Shown here: positions 55,272-64,000 of the stretch, piece after piece
How positions within the stretch are numbered: position 1 is the stretch's first letter
How the letters are laid out: each line of letters opens with the position of its first letter
NCBI GenBank assembly: GCA_036850905.1
Contig: CM072092.1
Location: 16,850,501 to 16,914,500, forward strand
DNA length: 64,000 nucleotides
DNA from: Luffa acutangula
Taxonomy: Eukaryota; Streptophyta; Magnoliopsida; Cucurbitales; Cucurbitaceae
Direction: 5' to 3'
The notes under the pieces: model-generated
The model's input: only the letters and a program-made list of their open reading frames with translations
Told to the model about the DNA's origin: nothing
Databases searched by the model: none
Made by a program: the position numbers and the translations under genes

Positions 55272-58200
55272 TTAAATTCTAATAATGCCAAGTGCAAGTC
55301 TATTTCTACAAAAAGCTTCTTCATTTAAAGCTTTTGTAAGAATATCTGCCACCTGGTTCTCAGTATTAACATAATTAATGATTATATTCTTATTTTGCAC
55401 ATGCTCTCGAAGAAAATGATGTCTAATGTCTATATGCTTTGTCCTAGAATGTTGAATAGGATTTTTGGTTAAATTAATTGAACTAGTATTATCACAAAAG
55501 ATTGGTACTTGTTCAAAATTTAAACCAAAATCACGCAAGGTTTGTTTCATCCATAAAACTTGAGAACAACAACTAGCAACAACAATATATTCAGCCTCAG
55601 TGGTAGATAATGCCACAGAATTTTGCTTTTTACTATACCAAGATACTAAAGAGCTACCTAAGAAATGACATGTTCCACTAGTACTTTTTCTATCAGTTAA
55701 ACTACCAGCAAAATCAGCATCAGAATATGCAATCAGATCTAAAGATGCATTTTTAGGATACCATAAGCCTAAATCAACGGTACCAAGTAAATATTTAAAA
55801 ATTCTTTTTACAGCATGCAAGTGCGATTCTTTAGGACAAGATTGAAATCTAGCACACATGCATACACTGAACATAATATCAGGCCTACTCGCAGTCAAGT
55901 AAAGCAAGGATCCGATCATACCTCTATAAGCTTTAATATCTACGTTTTTACCTTTTTCATCCTTATCAAGCTTTGTAGTGGTACTCATCGGGGTCTTTGC
56001 TACTTTTGCATTATCGAACTTAAACCTTTTGAGTAGATCCCTTATGTACTTCTCTTGATTTATGAAGATTCCATCTTCAAGTTGTTTGATTTGAAGCCCA
56101 AGGAAGAATTTAAGTTCTCCCATCATGCTCATTTCAAACTCACTGTGCATACACTTAGAAAATTCTTCACAAAGAGAAGAGTTAGTAGCACCAAATATAA
56201 TATCATCAACATAAATTTGCACTAATAAAATATCATTATCTTTAGTCTTGATAAAAAGTGTAGTATCAATAATTCCCATTTTAAAACCATTTTCTAGCAA
56301 AAATTTACTCAAACGGTCATACCAAGCTCTAGGAGCTTGTTTAAGACCATAAAGAGCTTTATTCAATTTAAAAACATGATTTGGATTTTCAAAGCTTTCA
56401 AAACCAGGAGGTTGTTCAACATACACTTCCTCCATTATAAAACCATTTAAGAAAGCACTCTTAACATCCATTTGAAATAAAGTAAAATTCTTATGAGATG
56501 CAAATGCAAGTAACATGCGAATAGATTCTAATCTAGCAACAGGAGCAAATGTTTCCTCATAATCTATTCCTTCTTCTTGACTATAACCTTGAGCAACTAA
56601 TCTAGCTTTATTTCTAACAATATTACCAGATTCATCCATTTTATTTCTAAATACCCATTTAGTACCTATAACAGGATGATCACTAGGACGCAGGACTAGT
56701 TCCCACACATTATTTCTTTCAAATTGATTTAACTCTTCTTGCATAGCAATTAACCAAAACTCATCGGATTCAGCATCTTTAAAGGACTTTGGTTCAATTT
56801 GAGACACAAAAGCAACATTATTTAAAGCATTTAAAGAAGAGCGAGTTCTTACCCCTTGAGATACATCACCTATTATTAACTCCTGAGGATGGTGAGTAGA
56901 GAATCTCCAATCCTGAGGGAGGGATTTCTCTGGCTCTTTCTGAGATTCATTTGATGTTGCTTCCCTATCTTTAATACTAAGATCTTCAACAGGTATTTCT
57001 AATTCATCACTAGCAGAGATTTTATTAATGGCAACATGGGTTTCATAAAAAACAACATTCATTGAATCTTCAACTACATGAGTTCTTTTATTAAACACTC
57101 TATATGCTTTACTACATGTAGAATATCCTAAGAATATGCCAATATCCGTTTTTGATTCAAACTTTCCAAGTTTCCCTTTGTCTTTCAAAATAAAACATTT
57201 GCAACCAAAGACTTTGAAATAGCTAATATTTGGAGTTTTATCATTAAAAAGCTCATAAGGAGTTTTATCTAAAACAGGTCTTATTAAAACACGATTTATT
57301 ACATAAGATGCAGTATTAACAGCTTCAGCCCAAAAAGATTTTGGTAAATCATATTCATTAAACATAGAGGTAGCTAATTCTTGTAAAGATCGATTTTTCC
57401 TTTCTACAACACCATTTTGTTGGGGTGTTCTTGGAGAGGAAAAATCATGAGAAATTCCATTTTCTTCACAAAAATTTTCAAAAGAAGCATTTTCAAATTC
57501 TCCTCCATGATCACTTCTAATTTTTGAAATCATAAAACCTTTTTTATTTTGAATTCTTTTTGAAAAGCTAATAAAAGATTTTAAAGCTTCATCCTTATGA
57601 GATAAAAATAAAACCCAAGTAAATCTTGAAAAATCATCAACTATAACAAAAGCATAATGCTTTCCACTAAGACTTGCAACTCTAGTAGGTCCAAAAAGAT
57701 CCATATGTAATAGTTGCAAAGGTCTAGAAGTAGAAACCATTTTCTTTGGTTTGAAAGAAGACTTAGTTTGTTTACCCATTTGGCAAGCATCACAAACTTT
57801 ATCTTTTTCAAAATTTAATTTTGGAAGACCTCTAACAAGGGATTTCTTAGAAATATTTGAAATTAAATGCATGCTAGCATGACCTAACCTTCTATGCCAT
57901 AACCACGAGTCATCATGCAAAGCAGATAAGCATTTATTTTCTACTGTAGGACAATCTAATAAATCAATAGTATAAACATTTTTATCTCTATTTCCTACAA
58001 ATAGAATCTTTCCATCACATGCATTTTCTATGGTGCAATTTTTATCACTAAAAATTACTCTATATCCTTTATCACATAACTGACTAATACTTAATAAATC
58101 ATGCTTTAATCCATCAACCAACAGAACATTTTCAATCATAAAATTTGAACCGTTACTAATATTACCTTTGCCAACAATCTTACCCTTTTTATTGTCGTCG

Positions 58201-58328
58201 AAGGTAACATATCCTCCATCTTTCTTTTCTAGGTATGTGAGTTTTGTGTGGTCCCCAGTCATATGTTTTGAACATCCACTGTCCAAGTACCACTTATTCT
58301 TTATCGATCTCAAACATACCTGAAAGAG
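55272..58328 (-). CDS. Pol polyprotein of Copia-1 (protease, integrase, RT, RNase H)
   Basis: An open frame of about 1013 aa, counting from residue 1 at 58313. Protease: WYLDSGCSKHMTG (active DSG, residues 8-20). GAG-pre-integrase and zinc region: WHRRLGH (H140, H145) and CDACQ (C174, C177). Integrase core: D205 in HMDLFGP, D268 in RSDHGGEFE, E304 in GVVERKNRSL. RT: FQMDVKSAFLNG (D616) and YVDDIIFG (701-708). RNase H: YSDADFAGSLTDRKSTSG (about 863-880) and STTEAEY. It ends with VADILTKAL, as expected for Copia. No ATG lies at the start; the frame opens after a TAA at 58329-58331, 8 bases beyond the gag stop, so how pol is expressed is open. Confidence 0.93.
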   Translation of the reverse strand, partial: LFQVCLRSIKNKWYLDSGCSKHMTGDHTKLTYLEKKDGGYVTFDDNKKGKIVGKGNISNGSNFMIENVLLVDGLKHDLLSISQLCDKGYRVIFSDKNCTIENACDGKILFVGNRDKNVYTIDLLDCPTVENKCLSALHDDSWLWHRRLGHASMHLISNISKKSLVRGLPKLNFEKDKVCDACQMGKQTKSSFKPKKMVSTSRPLQLLHMDLFGPTRVASLSGKHYAFVIVDDFSRFTWVLFLSHKDEALKSFISFSKRIQNKKGFMISKIRSDHGGEFENASFENFCEENGISHDFSSPRTPQQNGVVERKNRSLQELATSMFNEYDLPKSFWAEAVNTASYVINRVLIRPVLDKTPYELFNDKTPNISYFKVFGCKCFILKDKGKLGKFESKTDIGIFLGYSTCSKAYRVFNKRTHVVEDSMNVVFYETHVAINKISASDELEIPVEDLSIKDREATSNESQKEPEKSLPQDWRFSTHHPQELIIGDVSQGVRTRSSLNALNNVAFVSQIEPKSFKDAESDEFWLIAMQEELNQFERNNVWELVLRPSDHPVIGTKWVFRNKMDESGNIVRNKARLVAQGYSQEEGIDYEETFAPVARLESIRMLLAFASHKNFTLFQMDVKSAFLNGFIMEEVYVEQPPGFESFENPNHVFKLNKALYGLKQAPRAWYDRLSKFLLENGFKMGIIDTTLFIKTKDNDILLVQIYVDDIIFGATNSSLCEEFSKCMHSEFEMSMMGELKFFLGLQIKQLEDGIFINQEKYIRDLLKRFKFDNAKVAKTPMSTTTKLDKDEKGKNVDIKAYRGMIGSLLYLTASRPDIMFSVCMCARFQSCPKESHLHAVKRIFKYLLGTVDLGLWYPKNASLDLIAYSDADFAGSLTDRKSTSGTCHFLGSSLVSWYSKKQNSVALSTTEAEYIVVASCCSQVLWMKQTLRDFGLNFEQVPIFCDNTSSINLTKNPIQHSRTKHIDIRHHFLREHVQNKNIIINYVNTENQVADILTKALNEEAFCRNRLALGIIRI
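58314..58322 (-). promoter_or_regulatory. Candidate splice donor at the gag/pol boundary
   Basis: The minus strand reads CAG|GTATGT, a consensus plant 5' splice site, between the gag stop (58336) and the first pol protease codons. Spliced subgenomic gag RNAs are documented for plant Copia elements. Use of this site here is inference. Confidence 0.45.
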
Positions 58329-58335
58329 TTAATTC

Positions 58336-59979
58336 TCAAGATGTGACCTTAGGTACCCAAATTTGTTTGGGTCCTTGGGGGTTAGCTAACAAGAATTTAG
58401 GAATCCATCTCTTTTTATTATCATTCATAATATTGATTTTTCTTAAATTGCATGCATAAGCTTTATGACCATGATTTCCACATGCATGACAAGTAATAGA
58501 ATTTTCTTTCACAAAGTAATTTGTAAATTTCTTTTGTTTTTGGTGAGGTTTATAACCTAAGCCACTTTTATCAAATATGCCTTGTTGGTTACCCATCATG
58601 ATATCTAAATTCTTTTTCCCATTTGTAAACTTTAAAAGAGTAGATGAAATATCTTCATTTTTATTCTCTAATAATTTATACTCTTCTTTTAAAGCATGCA
58701 AATTTGATTTAGATAAATCTAGATCTTTTTCTAATGTCTCATTTTTCCCTTTTAGATTATCTAGCTCAATTAATAAGTTATTATTCTCAAGAGCTAATTT
58801 AGCATTTTTCTTCCTAAGAGACATATATTTGCAACCTAGTTTTTCAAATTCAATTTTAATTTTATTATATGCATCAATGAGCTCATCAAGAGTAAGGTTT
58901 TCAGGACTTACCTCGTCGTCGTCGTCGTCGTCGTCTCCAAAAGCCATAAAGCACAGATTTGCTACTTCTTCCTCGCTTTCAGATTCACTTTCGTCGCTTT
59001 CGTCCCAAGTAGCTTTCATGGCCTTCTTGTTCTTCTTTGAGGTGGCTTTTCTTTGAGGACAATCCCACTTCACGTGTCCGGGCTTTTTGCACTCATAACA
59101 GATGATTGTATCTCTGTTGCTCTTTTCTCCTTTACCTTCTTGACTGTTGACTTTCTTTGAGAAGTTCATTTTCCTGAAATGCTTTTTGAACTTCTTGGTC
59201 AAGTAGGCGAACTCCTCATCATTTAGTTCAGTTTCGGTTTCAGAGTCCTCTTGAACTTGAGTGGACTTTAATGCTAGGCTCTTCTTCTTTTTGACATCTT
59301 CTTCCACATTGGCCTTCATGATTATCTCATGCGTCATGAGAGATCCAACGAGCTCCTCCAGTGGAAGTTTTGAGAGGTCTTTTGCTTCTTGGATCGCCGT
59401 CACCTTAGCTTCCCAACTCTTAGGCAATGATCTAAGAATTTTTCTCACATTTTCAGAGGTGGTATAAGATTTTCCTAATCCTTTCAAAGCATTAACAATG
59501 TTAGTGAACCTAGTAAACATTTCAGATATAGTCTCATTTGCATCCATTTTAAACAATTCATAATTATGAACTAACATGCTAATTCTTGACTCTTTAACTT
59601 GATTAGTTCCTTCATGAGTTACTTCAAGCATATCCCAAATTTCTTTAGCAGAATTACATGCAGAGACTCGATTAAACTCAGCAGGACATAAAGCACAAAA
59701 CAAACAATTCATGGCTTTAGCATTAATAGAAAACTTTCTTTTATCTTCATCATTAAACTCTTTTTCTTCCTTAGGAATATCTTTATTATCAACTAACTTA
59801 GTAGGAATTAGAGGACCATTAGAAATAATTTCCCACAAATTATAATCAATCGAAATTAAATAAATTCTTATTCTAGTTTTCCACCATGCATAATTATTAC
59901 CATCAAACAAGGGTGGCCTAGTGGTAGATTGACCTTCACCATACCCATTTATTCCAGTGGTTGCCATAAGCTCGAACAA
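58336..59979 (-). CDS. Gag of Copia-1
   Basis: 547 aa; I prefer the second Met (59964, MATTGINGYGEG) because it matches the usual start of Copia gag. Order: UBN2/retrotran-gag region (PPLFDGNNYAWWKTRIRIYL, ETISEMFTRFTNIVNALKGL, LRSLPKSWEAKVTAIQEAKD), zinc-knuckle 1 CYECKKPGHVKWDC (294-307), an acidic tract with eight Asp (349-356), a coiled-coil-like Leu/Glu/Lys segment (about 375-450) and zinc-knuckle 2 CHACGNHGHKAYAC (497-510). Two CX2CX4HX4C knuckles flanking a coiled coil are unusual; one knuckle is more common. It packages element RNA into particles. Confidence 0.9.
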   Translation of the reverse strand: MFELMATTGINGYGEGQSTTRPPLFDGNNYAWWKTRIRIYLISIDYNLWEIISNGPLIPTKLVDNKDIPKEEKEFNDEDKRKFSINAKAMNCLFCALCPAEFNRVSACNSAKEIWDMLEVTHEGTNQVKESRISMLVHNYELFKMDANETISEMFTRFTNIVNALKGLGKSYTTSENVRKILRSLPKSWEAKVTAIQEAKDLSKLPLEELVGSLMTHEIIMKANVEEDVKKKKSLALKSTQVQEDSETETELNDEEFAYLTKKFKKHFRKMNFSKKVNSQEGKGEKSNRDTIICYECKKPGHVKWDCPQRKATSKKNKKAMKATWDESDESESESEEEVANLCFMAFGDDDDDDDEVSPENLTLDELIDAYNKIKIEFEKLGCKYMSLRKKNAKLALENNNLLIELDNLKGKNETLEKDLDLSKSNLHALKEEYKLLENKNEDISSTLLKFTNGKKNLDIMMGNQQGIFDKSGLGYKPHQKQKKFTNYFVKENSITCHACGNHGHKAYACNLRKINIMNDNKKRWIPKFLLANPQGPKQIWVPKVTS

Positions 59980-60282
59980 TTAAGTTTTTGAAAAAAATAG
60001 AGAATATGATTTTTTTTTTTAAGATTTTTATAAAGAAAAAATACTTTTCTAAAATTTAGATTTTAATCAAAAAAGATTTTAAAGATTAAGAAGTAAAATA
60101 AAAATGAGGTTTCAAGAACTAATTTTCAAGAAAAAAAATTCTAGTGAAAACGGTTTTTAAAACTCAATTTTTCAAACTTTTTGCAAAATTTAGAAAAATT
60201 CCAGATTTAAAAAGATTAAAAAAAACAGAATGTATAACAAGGAAAAAATATTTAAAAACCTTTTTGAAATAAGAAAACCGAG

Positions 60283-60300
60283 CTACCCGCTCTGATACCA
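60283..60300 (-). other. Primer binding site of Copia-1, tRNA-Met type
   Basis: The minus strand reads TGGTATCAGAGCGGGTAG directly next to the 5' LTR, matching the initiator tRNA-Met complement used by Copia elements. The leader between it and gag (59980-60282) is AT-rich and non-coding. Confidence 0.92.
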
Positions 60301-60302
60301 AT

Positions 60303-61847
60303 TGTAGGATCGAAAGGCAACACTAGAGGGGGGGTGAATAGGGTTGACTACCAATTTTTAAAAATAATTTTATCTATGAAATATGCTCAATTAAAGATTA
60401 ACACACAAATTTAATTTAAGAGAAAATTAAGCAAGATAAAACCTAAAGCATGCACACTAAGATAGCTTTGAATTTAAATATGATTTAATCAACGAGAAAT
60501 TTAAATAGCCCACTAAAATTAAATCATGCAATTAAAGAGAATTTAAAAATTAAGACAATAAAGCAAATAGATAATTAAGAGCAGAAAATAAAAGAGAGAG
60601 AGGAAGAGAAAACACCGGGAATTTATAGTGGTTCAGCAAATTGCCTACTCCACTCCCCAAGACTCCTTCTTGGGTATTTCACTAAGTGATCCTCTTGCGG
60701 GTGAGAACCAAACCGACACACGACCCTCTTTTTCCTAGGCTAAAGAGAAACCCAAGATCCTTTTAACTGGTTGAGGATCAAACCAATTTCTTTTTCTCAC
60801 AACCCAAGGTGTACCCACACCTTAATACAATTCCCAAAAAGAAAAGAGAACCTCACAATATTGCCTCTTGAAGGCTAGATACACAAGTTGAGCACTCTAA
60901 AAAGAAAACCTCACAAAAATATAACTAGGCCAATTTTGGAGCAGGGAGGACAAGAATTTTAAGAGTAGAGAGACTTTGAGAGCTTAAAGACTTGAAAGCT
61001 TTTGGTGTGTGAATGAAAGGTGAAAATCAAGTCCAATTTATAGGCGAGGAGGATGAACATTGGCCGTTGGATCAAATTAAGGATGAATGGTGGAGATTGA
61101 ATTTAGAATTAGAAAAGGAAATAATTTCAAATTTAAGAGAGAATTTTGAAGGATTGGAATTTTAGGATTAGTAGAATAAAATCAATGATTCATGGGATGA
61201 ATTTTGGAAATAATAAATTTTGAATTTGGAGGAATTTTGATATTAAGAGCAAATTTTGAAGATATGGAATTTTGGAGATAATGAGAATAAATCTAGGATT
61301 TTTGGGATGGATTTTGGAAATAATAAATTTTGAATTGGGAGGAATTTTGGGAAAAAATAAAATTTGAATTGGGAGGAATTTTGGGAAAAAATAAAATTTG
61401 AATTGGGAGGAATTTTGGGTGAAAATTTATTTATACATAGCTTGCCACGTGTCACTATTCCATTGGTCCACGTAATCCACGTCAGCCGCCATGTCACTTG
61501 CCACGTCATCGCCACGTCAGCAAAATTTGACCGTTGTGGAGCCACGTCATCTGCCACGTCATCTGCCACATCATCATTTTTGGTCGATTGTTGTGCCACA
61601 TCAGCACCACGTCGGATGCCACATCAGCGACTGCCACGTGTCACTGCCACGTAGGTTTTTCTCCATCAAATTTGTTTTACCCATAACTTTTTCGTTTGAG
61701 CTCCGATTTGAGTGATTCAAAAGGCGTTGGAATCGTTGTCTCGAGCTCTACAAGATACTGACTTTGAAACACTGAAAATGTTAGTATAAAAAATCAGAGT
61801 TTGTTATCATCAAAATACTTGGTTTGATTGAAGCCCTAAAGCTAACA
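60303..61847 (-). repeat. 5' LTR of Copia-1
   Basis: 1545 bp, the same length as the 3' LTR and offset by 6750 bp. Differences seen: C/A near 53673/60423, G/A near 53836/60586 and G/A near 54929/61679. It carries the same ACGT array (61434-61655), 34-bp repeats (61332, 61366, 61400) and TATA (61035-61044). Confidence 0.95.
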
Positions 61848-62805
61848 AATCTTAATTCTAAGCTAACTATGAACTCCTATTTATTCGGGCTTATCCTTAA
61901 GTCTGCATGGGAGTGGCTCAGCATCGCTGGCTCAATAAGCCTCCCATTTTAAGGATAAGACCGGATAGATAGCTGGGGACATAGTCCTGCAAGATGGAAT
62001 TCTCTCCCACCCGCTTTTAGGGATAGTGAAAAGGTTGTTCCCTTAAGTGTTGACTCTGGGTCTTGAATAAGAGGCCCCACCCTCTCAATAGCCCAAGAGG
62101 GACTTGATTTGATGGTTGGACCACAAACCAATTGTTCATTAGAGGATCAGTGGGACATAAAGAACAAGAAGTAACCTCAGGGGTAAAACGGATATTTGAC
62201 CCAACTGTAGTTACAAACGACCTGTAGTTATATCAGGTGGACAAAAATATCTCTCTAGTGAGGGTAGTGCAGCTACTGGGCTATAGTGGAGTGTCCTGGT
62301 AGTTAACGAATGTTGATTAACTAGGTTAATGAGTTTAGCCAGTTAATCTCGGATCATTGGAGCCCAGATATGTAGGTCCATTAGGTCCCCTACTAGCTCA
62401 TACGAACTAAACCTTAGAACAGTGTGATGAAAAGGTTTAAAACATTCAAAATCGATTTAGGGAATTAACATTAATTATATGGGATATTATTAACGAAATA
62501 AGTTTAATTACGAATTAAACTATAATTTGAGAGAGTTGAAAATATTTAAATATTGTTATTATGTATAGGATCCATATTTAGGTTTATGAATAGTGATTCA
62601 TATTCAAGAGATCGGGTTTTGAAAGATGTCGGGATTGGTGGAATTATTTAATATAATATTTGATATTAAATTAAATAATTATAATTAATTAAAATATTTA
62701 ATTAATTAAAATTAATACAAAATTAATTATTTGAATTAATTTTGTATTATATGAATTTAGGAAATTCATTATAAATTGAAAATCTTCTTTTTCATTTAAA
62801 ATACC

Positions 62806-64000
62806 TGACGGGACTTATCGAAGGTCCGAGCAAAATAAATTTATAATCCACGACACAATAACTATTTTGTAGGAATAGTGGTCGAGGTCGAACATAGGGA
62901 AAGGGATTTAGCAGATGAAGAATTTTTTGCTTATGTAGCACGGGGGTTTTGGAGAAAGAATTTAATAAGATAAAATACTGAATGTAAAGAAAACAGAAAT
63001 AAGCATGCGATGCAGAGAAAATATAGCGAAAACCAATATCATTAAAGGGATCGTTGGATTGGGATTTCTTATGTCTGAATGCTATTTCACTTGGCTTCCT
63101 AGTTTTCTCTCAAAATCATTCTACGTCGATTTTTATTAGTCTGGTTGGCTTCTTGGTTACTCGGAGGACCCCCTACACTAACCTGTGTTTAATTAACCCG
63201 TTAACCCAGAACCCTACAATTAACATGATTAATTAAATTAACATTATCGATTGCCACCCCTCATGCATAAAGTAGCACCCATCTGAAACCTCGCAATGTC
63301 TACTAAATTATGTCTAACTAATCTAGAATAGGTAATCTGAAACCTCGCAATTACCTACTTAAACTAGTCGTTGTAGGATCATGGGCCCGGAATCATATTA
63401 ACTAAACTTAATTCAATTTAAATTTAATTCATACAACCTTTAGCATGCATCCTAGGCCTATCAAGGGACGTCACTCCGTAGAGATTGTCTTGCCTCAGCC
63501 TAGTGGCTATCTAAAAATAACTAATAGAATACACAAGTAGAAATCTCATAGGGTCGTCAAGCCTAAGAAACTAATCTCGTGTATTGGTTTAAATTGGATT
63601 ACATGCAAAACTCAATAGAAATACAGCAAGAACAGAATTGAAATACAAGAAAACTCAACCAAGATTCAATAACATTCAGAACATAATCTCAATCCAACGA
63701 TATAAAAGCGTTTAGCTACTCATAAACAAAATAAAAGTATAAACTAATACAAAAGACTGCATAAATAATGACCAAACAAGGTCTATACAGAAGCTGGAAA
63801 GTAAAAGAGATGAAAGAAATTGAAAAAGGGCCAACATTCTAAGCTAACAGCGGACTAAACCGAAGCCCTATGTTTATAGAAAACATCGTGGCATCGAGAC
63901 GCTAGGCTCGGCGTCGAGACGCCACAGACTTTGATCTCTATGTCGTAATTGCATCGGCGTTGAGATGCTAGGGCAGCGTCTCGACACCATCCCCAATCCG
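62806..64000 (-). repeat. LTR G (partial, probably a Gypsy LTR on the minus strand)
   Basis: It starts TGACGGGACTTATCGAAGG at 62806 and continues past the window edge. It holds the GTCGAGGTCGAACATAGGG segment typical of the 3' part of the C-like LTRs (compare CGAGTATCGAATCCACAGG at 39391). A minus-strand TATA (TCTATAAACATAGG) lies at 63868-63881. Upstream of it are palindrome variants at 63892-63904, 63910-63923, 63956-63969 and 63975-63988. No coding sequence is seen. The element type is inferred from this layout. Confidence 0.6.

Larger units (their letters stand above)
53553..61847 (-). mobile_element. Copia-1: apparently complete, young Ty1/copia element
   Basis: 8.3 kb with two 1545-bp LTRs that differ at only three positions I could find, and the perfect duplication AATCT (53548-53552, 61848-61852). 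Minus-strand order: 5' LTR 60303-61847, tRNA-Met primer site, gag (58336-59964), pol (55272-58328), polypurine tract, 3' LTR 53553-55097. Gag and pol domains carry all the catalytic residues I checked. This is the element in the window most likely to be still mobile. Confidence 0.93.
53219..62805 (+). repeat. Rearranged D2-type LTR interrupted by Copia-1
   Basis: The segments 53376-53552 and 61848-62805 align with the solo D2 LTR (8787-9950) in plus orientation. The first ~165 bp of the LTR instead lie inverted at 53219-53379, and about 100 bp between are missing. The right end stops at 62805 against LTR G without reaching the LTR terminus. Copia-1 sits inside with duplication AATCT. No internal retroelement region is attached. 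Confidence 0.75.

Overview
This window is eukaryotic: intergenic DNA from a flowering plant, almost certainly a eudicot. It consists almost entirely of LTR retrotransposons nested inside one another, plus one CACTA-type DNA transposon. I see no intact host gene, no RNA gene and no CRISPR. The species cannot be fixed from the sequence alone; the LTR families look cucurbit-like to me, but that is a weak impression. Most Gypsy material reads on the minus strand. Boundaries below come from TG...CA LTR ends, 5-bp target-site duplications (TSDs), primer binding sites (PBS), polypurine tracts (PPT) and re-joining of interrupted reading frames.

Layout. 1-1622: 5' end of an Athila-type Gypsy element (Ath-1), inserted in the LTR of the next. 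1623-22270: an old, broken Athila element (Ath-2), split by a solo LTR (8518-10434, TSD TCGCT) and by a plus-strand solo Athila LTR (12008-19577, TSD GGTAC). That solo LTR itself holds a ~5 kb CACTA element (12659-17644) and another solo LTR (17741-19154, TSD CTGAG). 22271-40912: an unusual non-autonomous Gypsy element (element C) with gag and protease but no reverse transcriptase or integrase. It is interrupted by a nearly complete Athila element (Ath-3, 25653-37264) and by a solo LTR of its own family (39325-40740). 40913-44867: an internally deleted Copia element (Copia-D). 44868-53196: a truncated Gypsy element (element E) whose RT gene is split by a solo Copia-D LTR (48595-52019), which in turn holds solo LTR F (50189-51641, TSD AGTTC). 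53219-62805: a rearranged D2-type LTR interrupted by a young, apparently complete Copia element (Copia-1, 53553-61847, TSD AATCT). 62806-64000: start of another LTR (G).

How the parts work together. Autonomous elements (Ath-3, Copia-1) carry Gag, protease, integrase, RT and RNase H, the proteins needed to package and copy an element's RNA. Element C, Copia-D and the CACTA element lack key enzymes and would have to borrow them. The solo LTRs with TSDs record repeated LTR-LTR recombination.

The most interesting signals are four. (1) A 14-bp palindrome, AGCGTCTCGACGCT and variants, is arrayed in the LTRs of several Gypsy families, usually just upstream of the TATA box, and also occurs in a Copia leader. 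(2) Element C fuses gag-protease to an acidic FENEL-repeat domain in place of pol. (3) Copia-1 is very young and carries ten ACGT-core sites in its U3. (4) The CACTA element carries phase-compatible exon-like segments of an unidentified gene.
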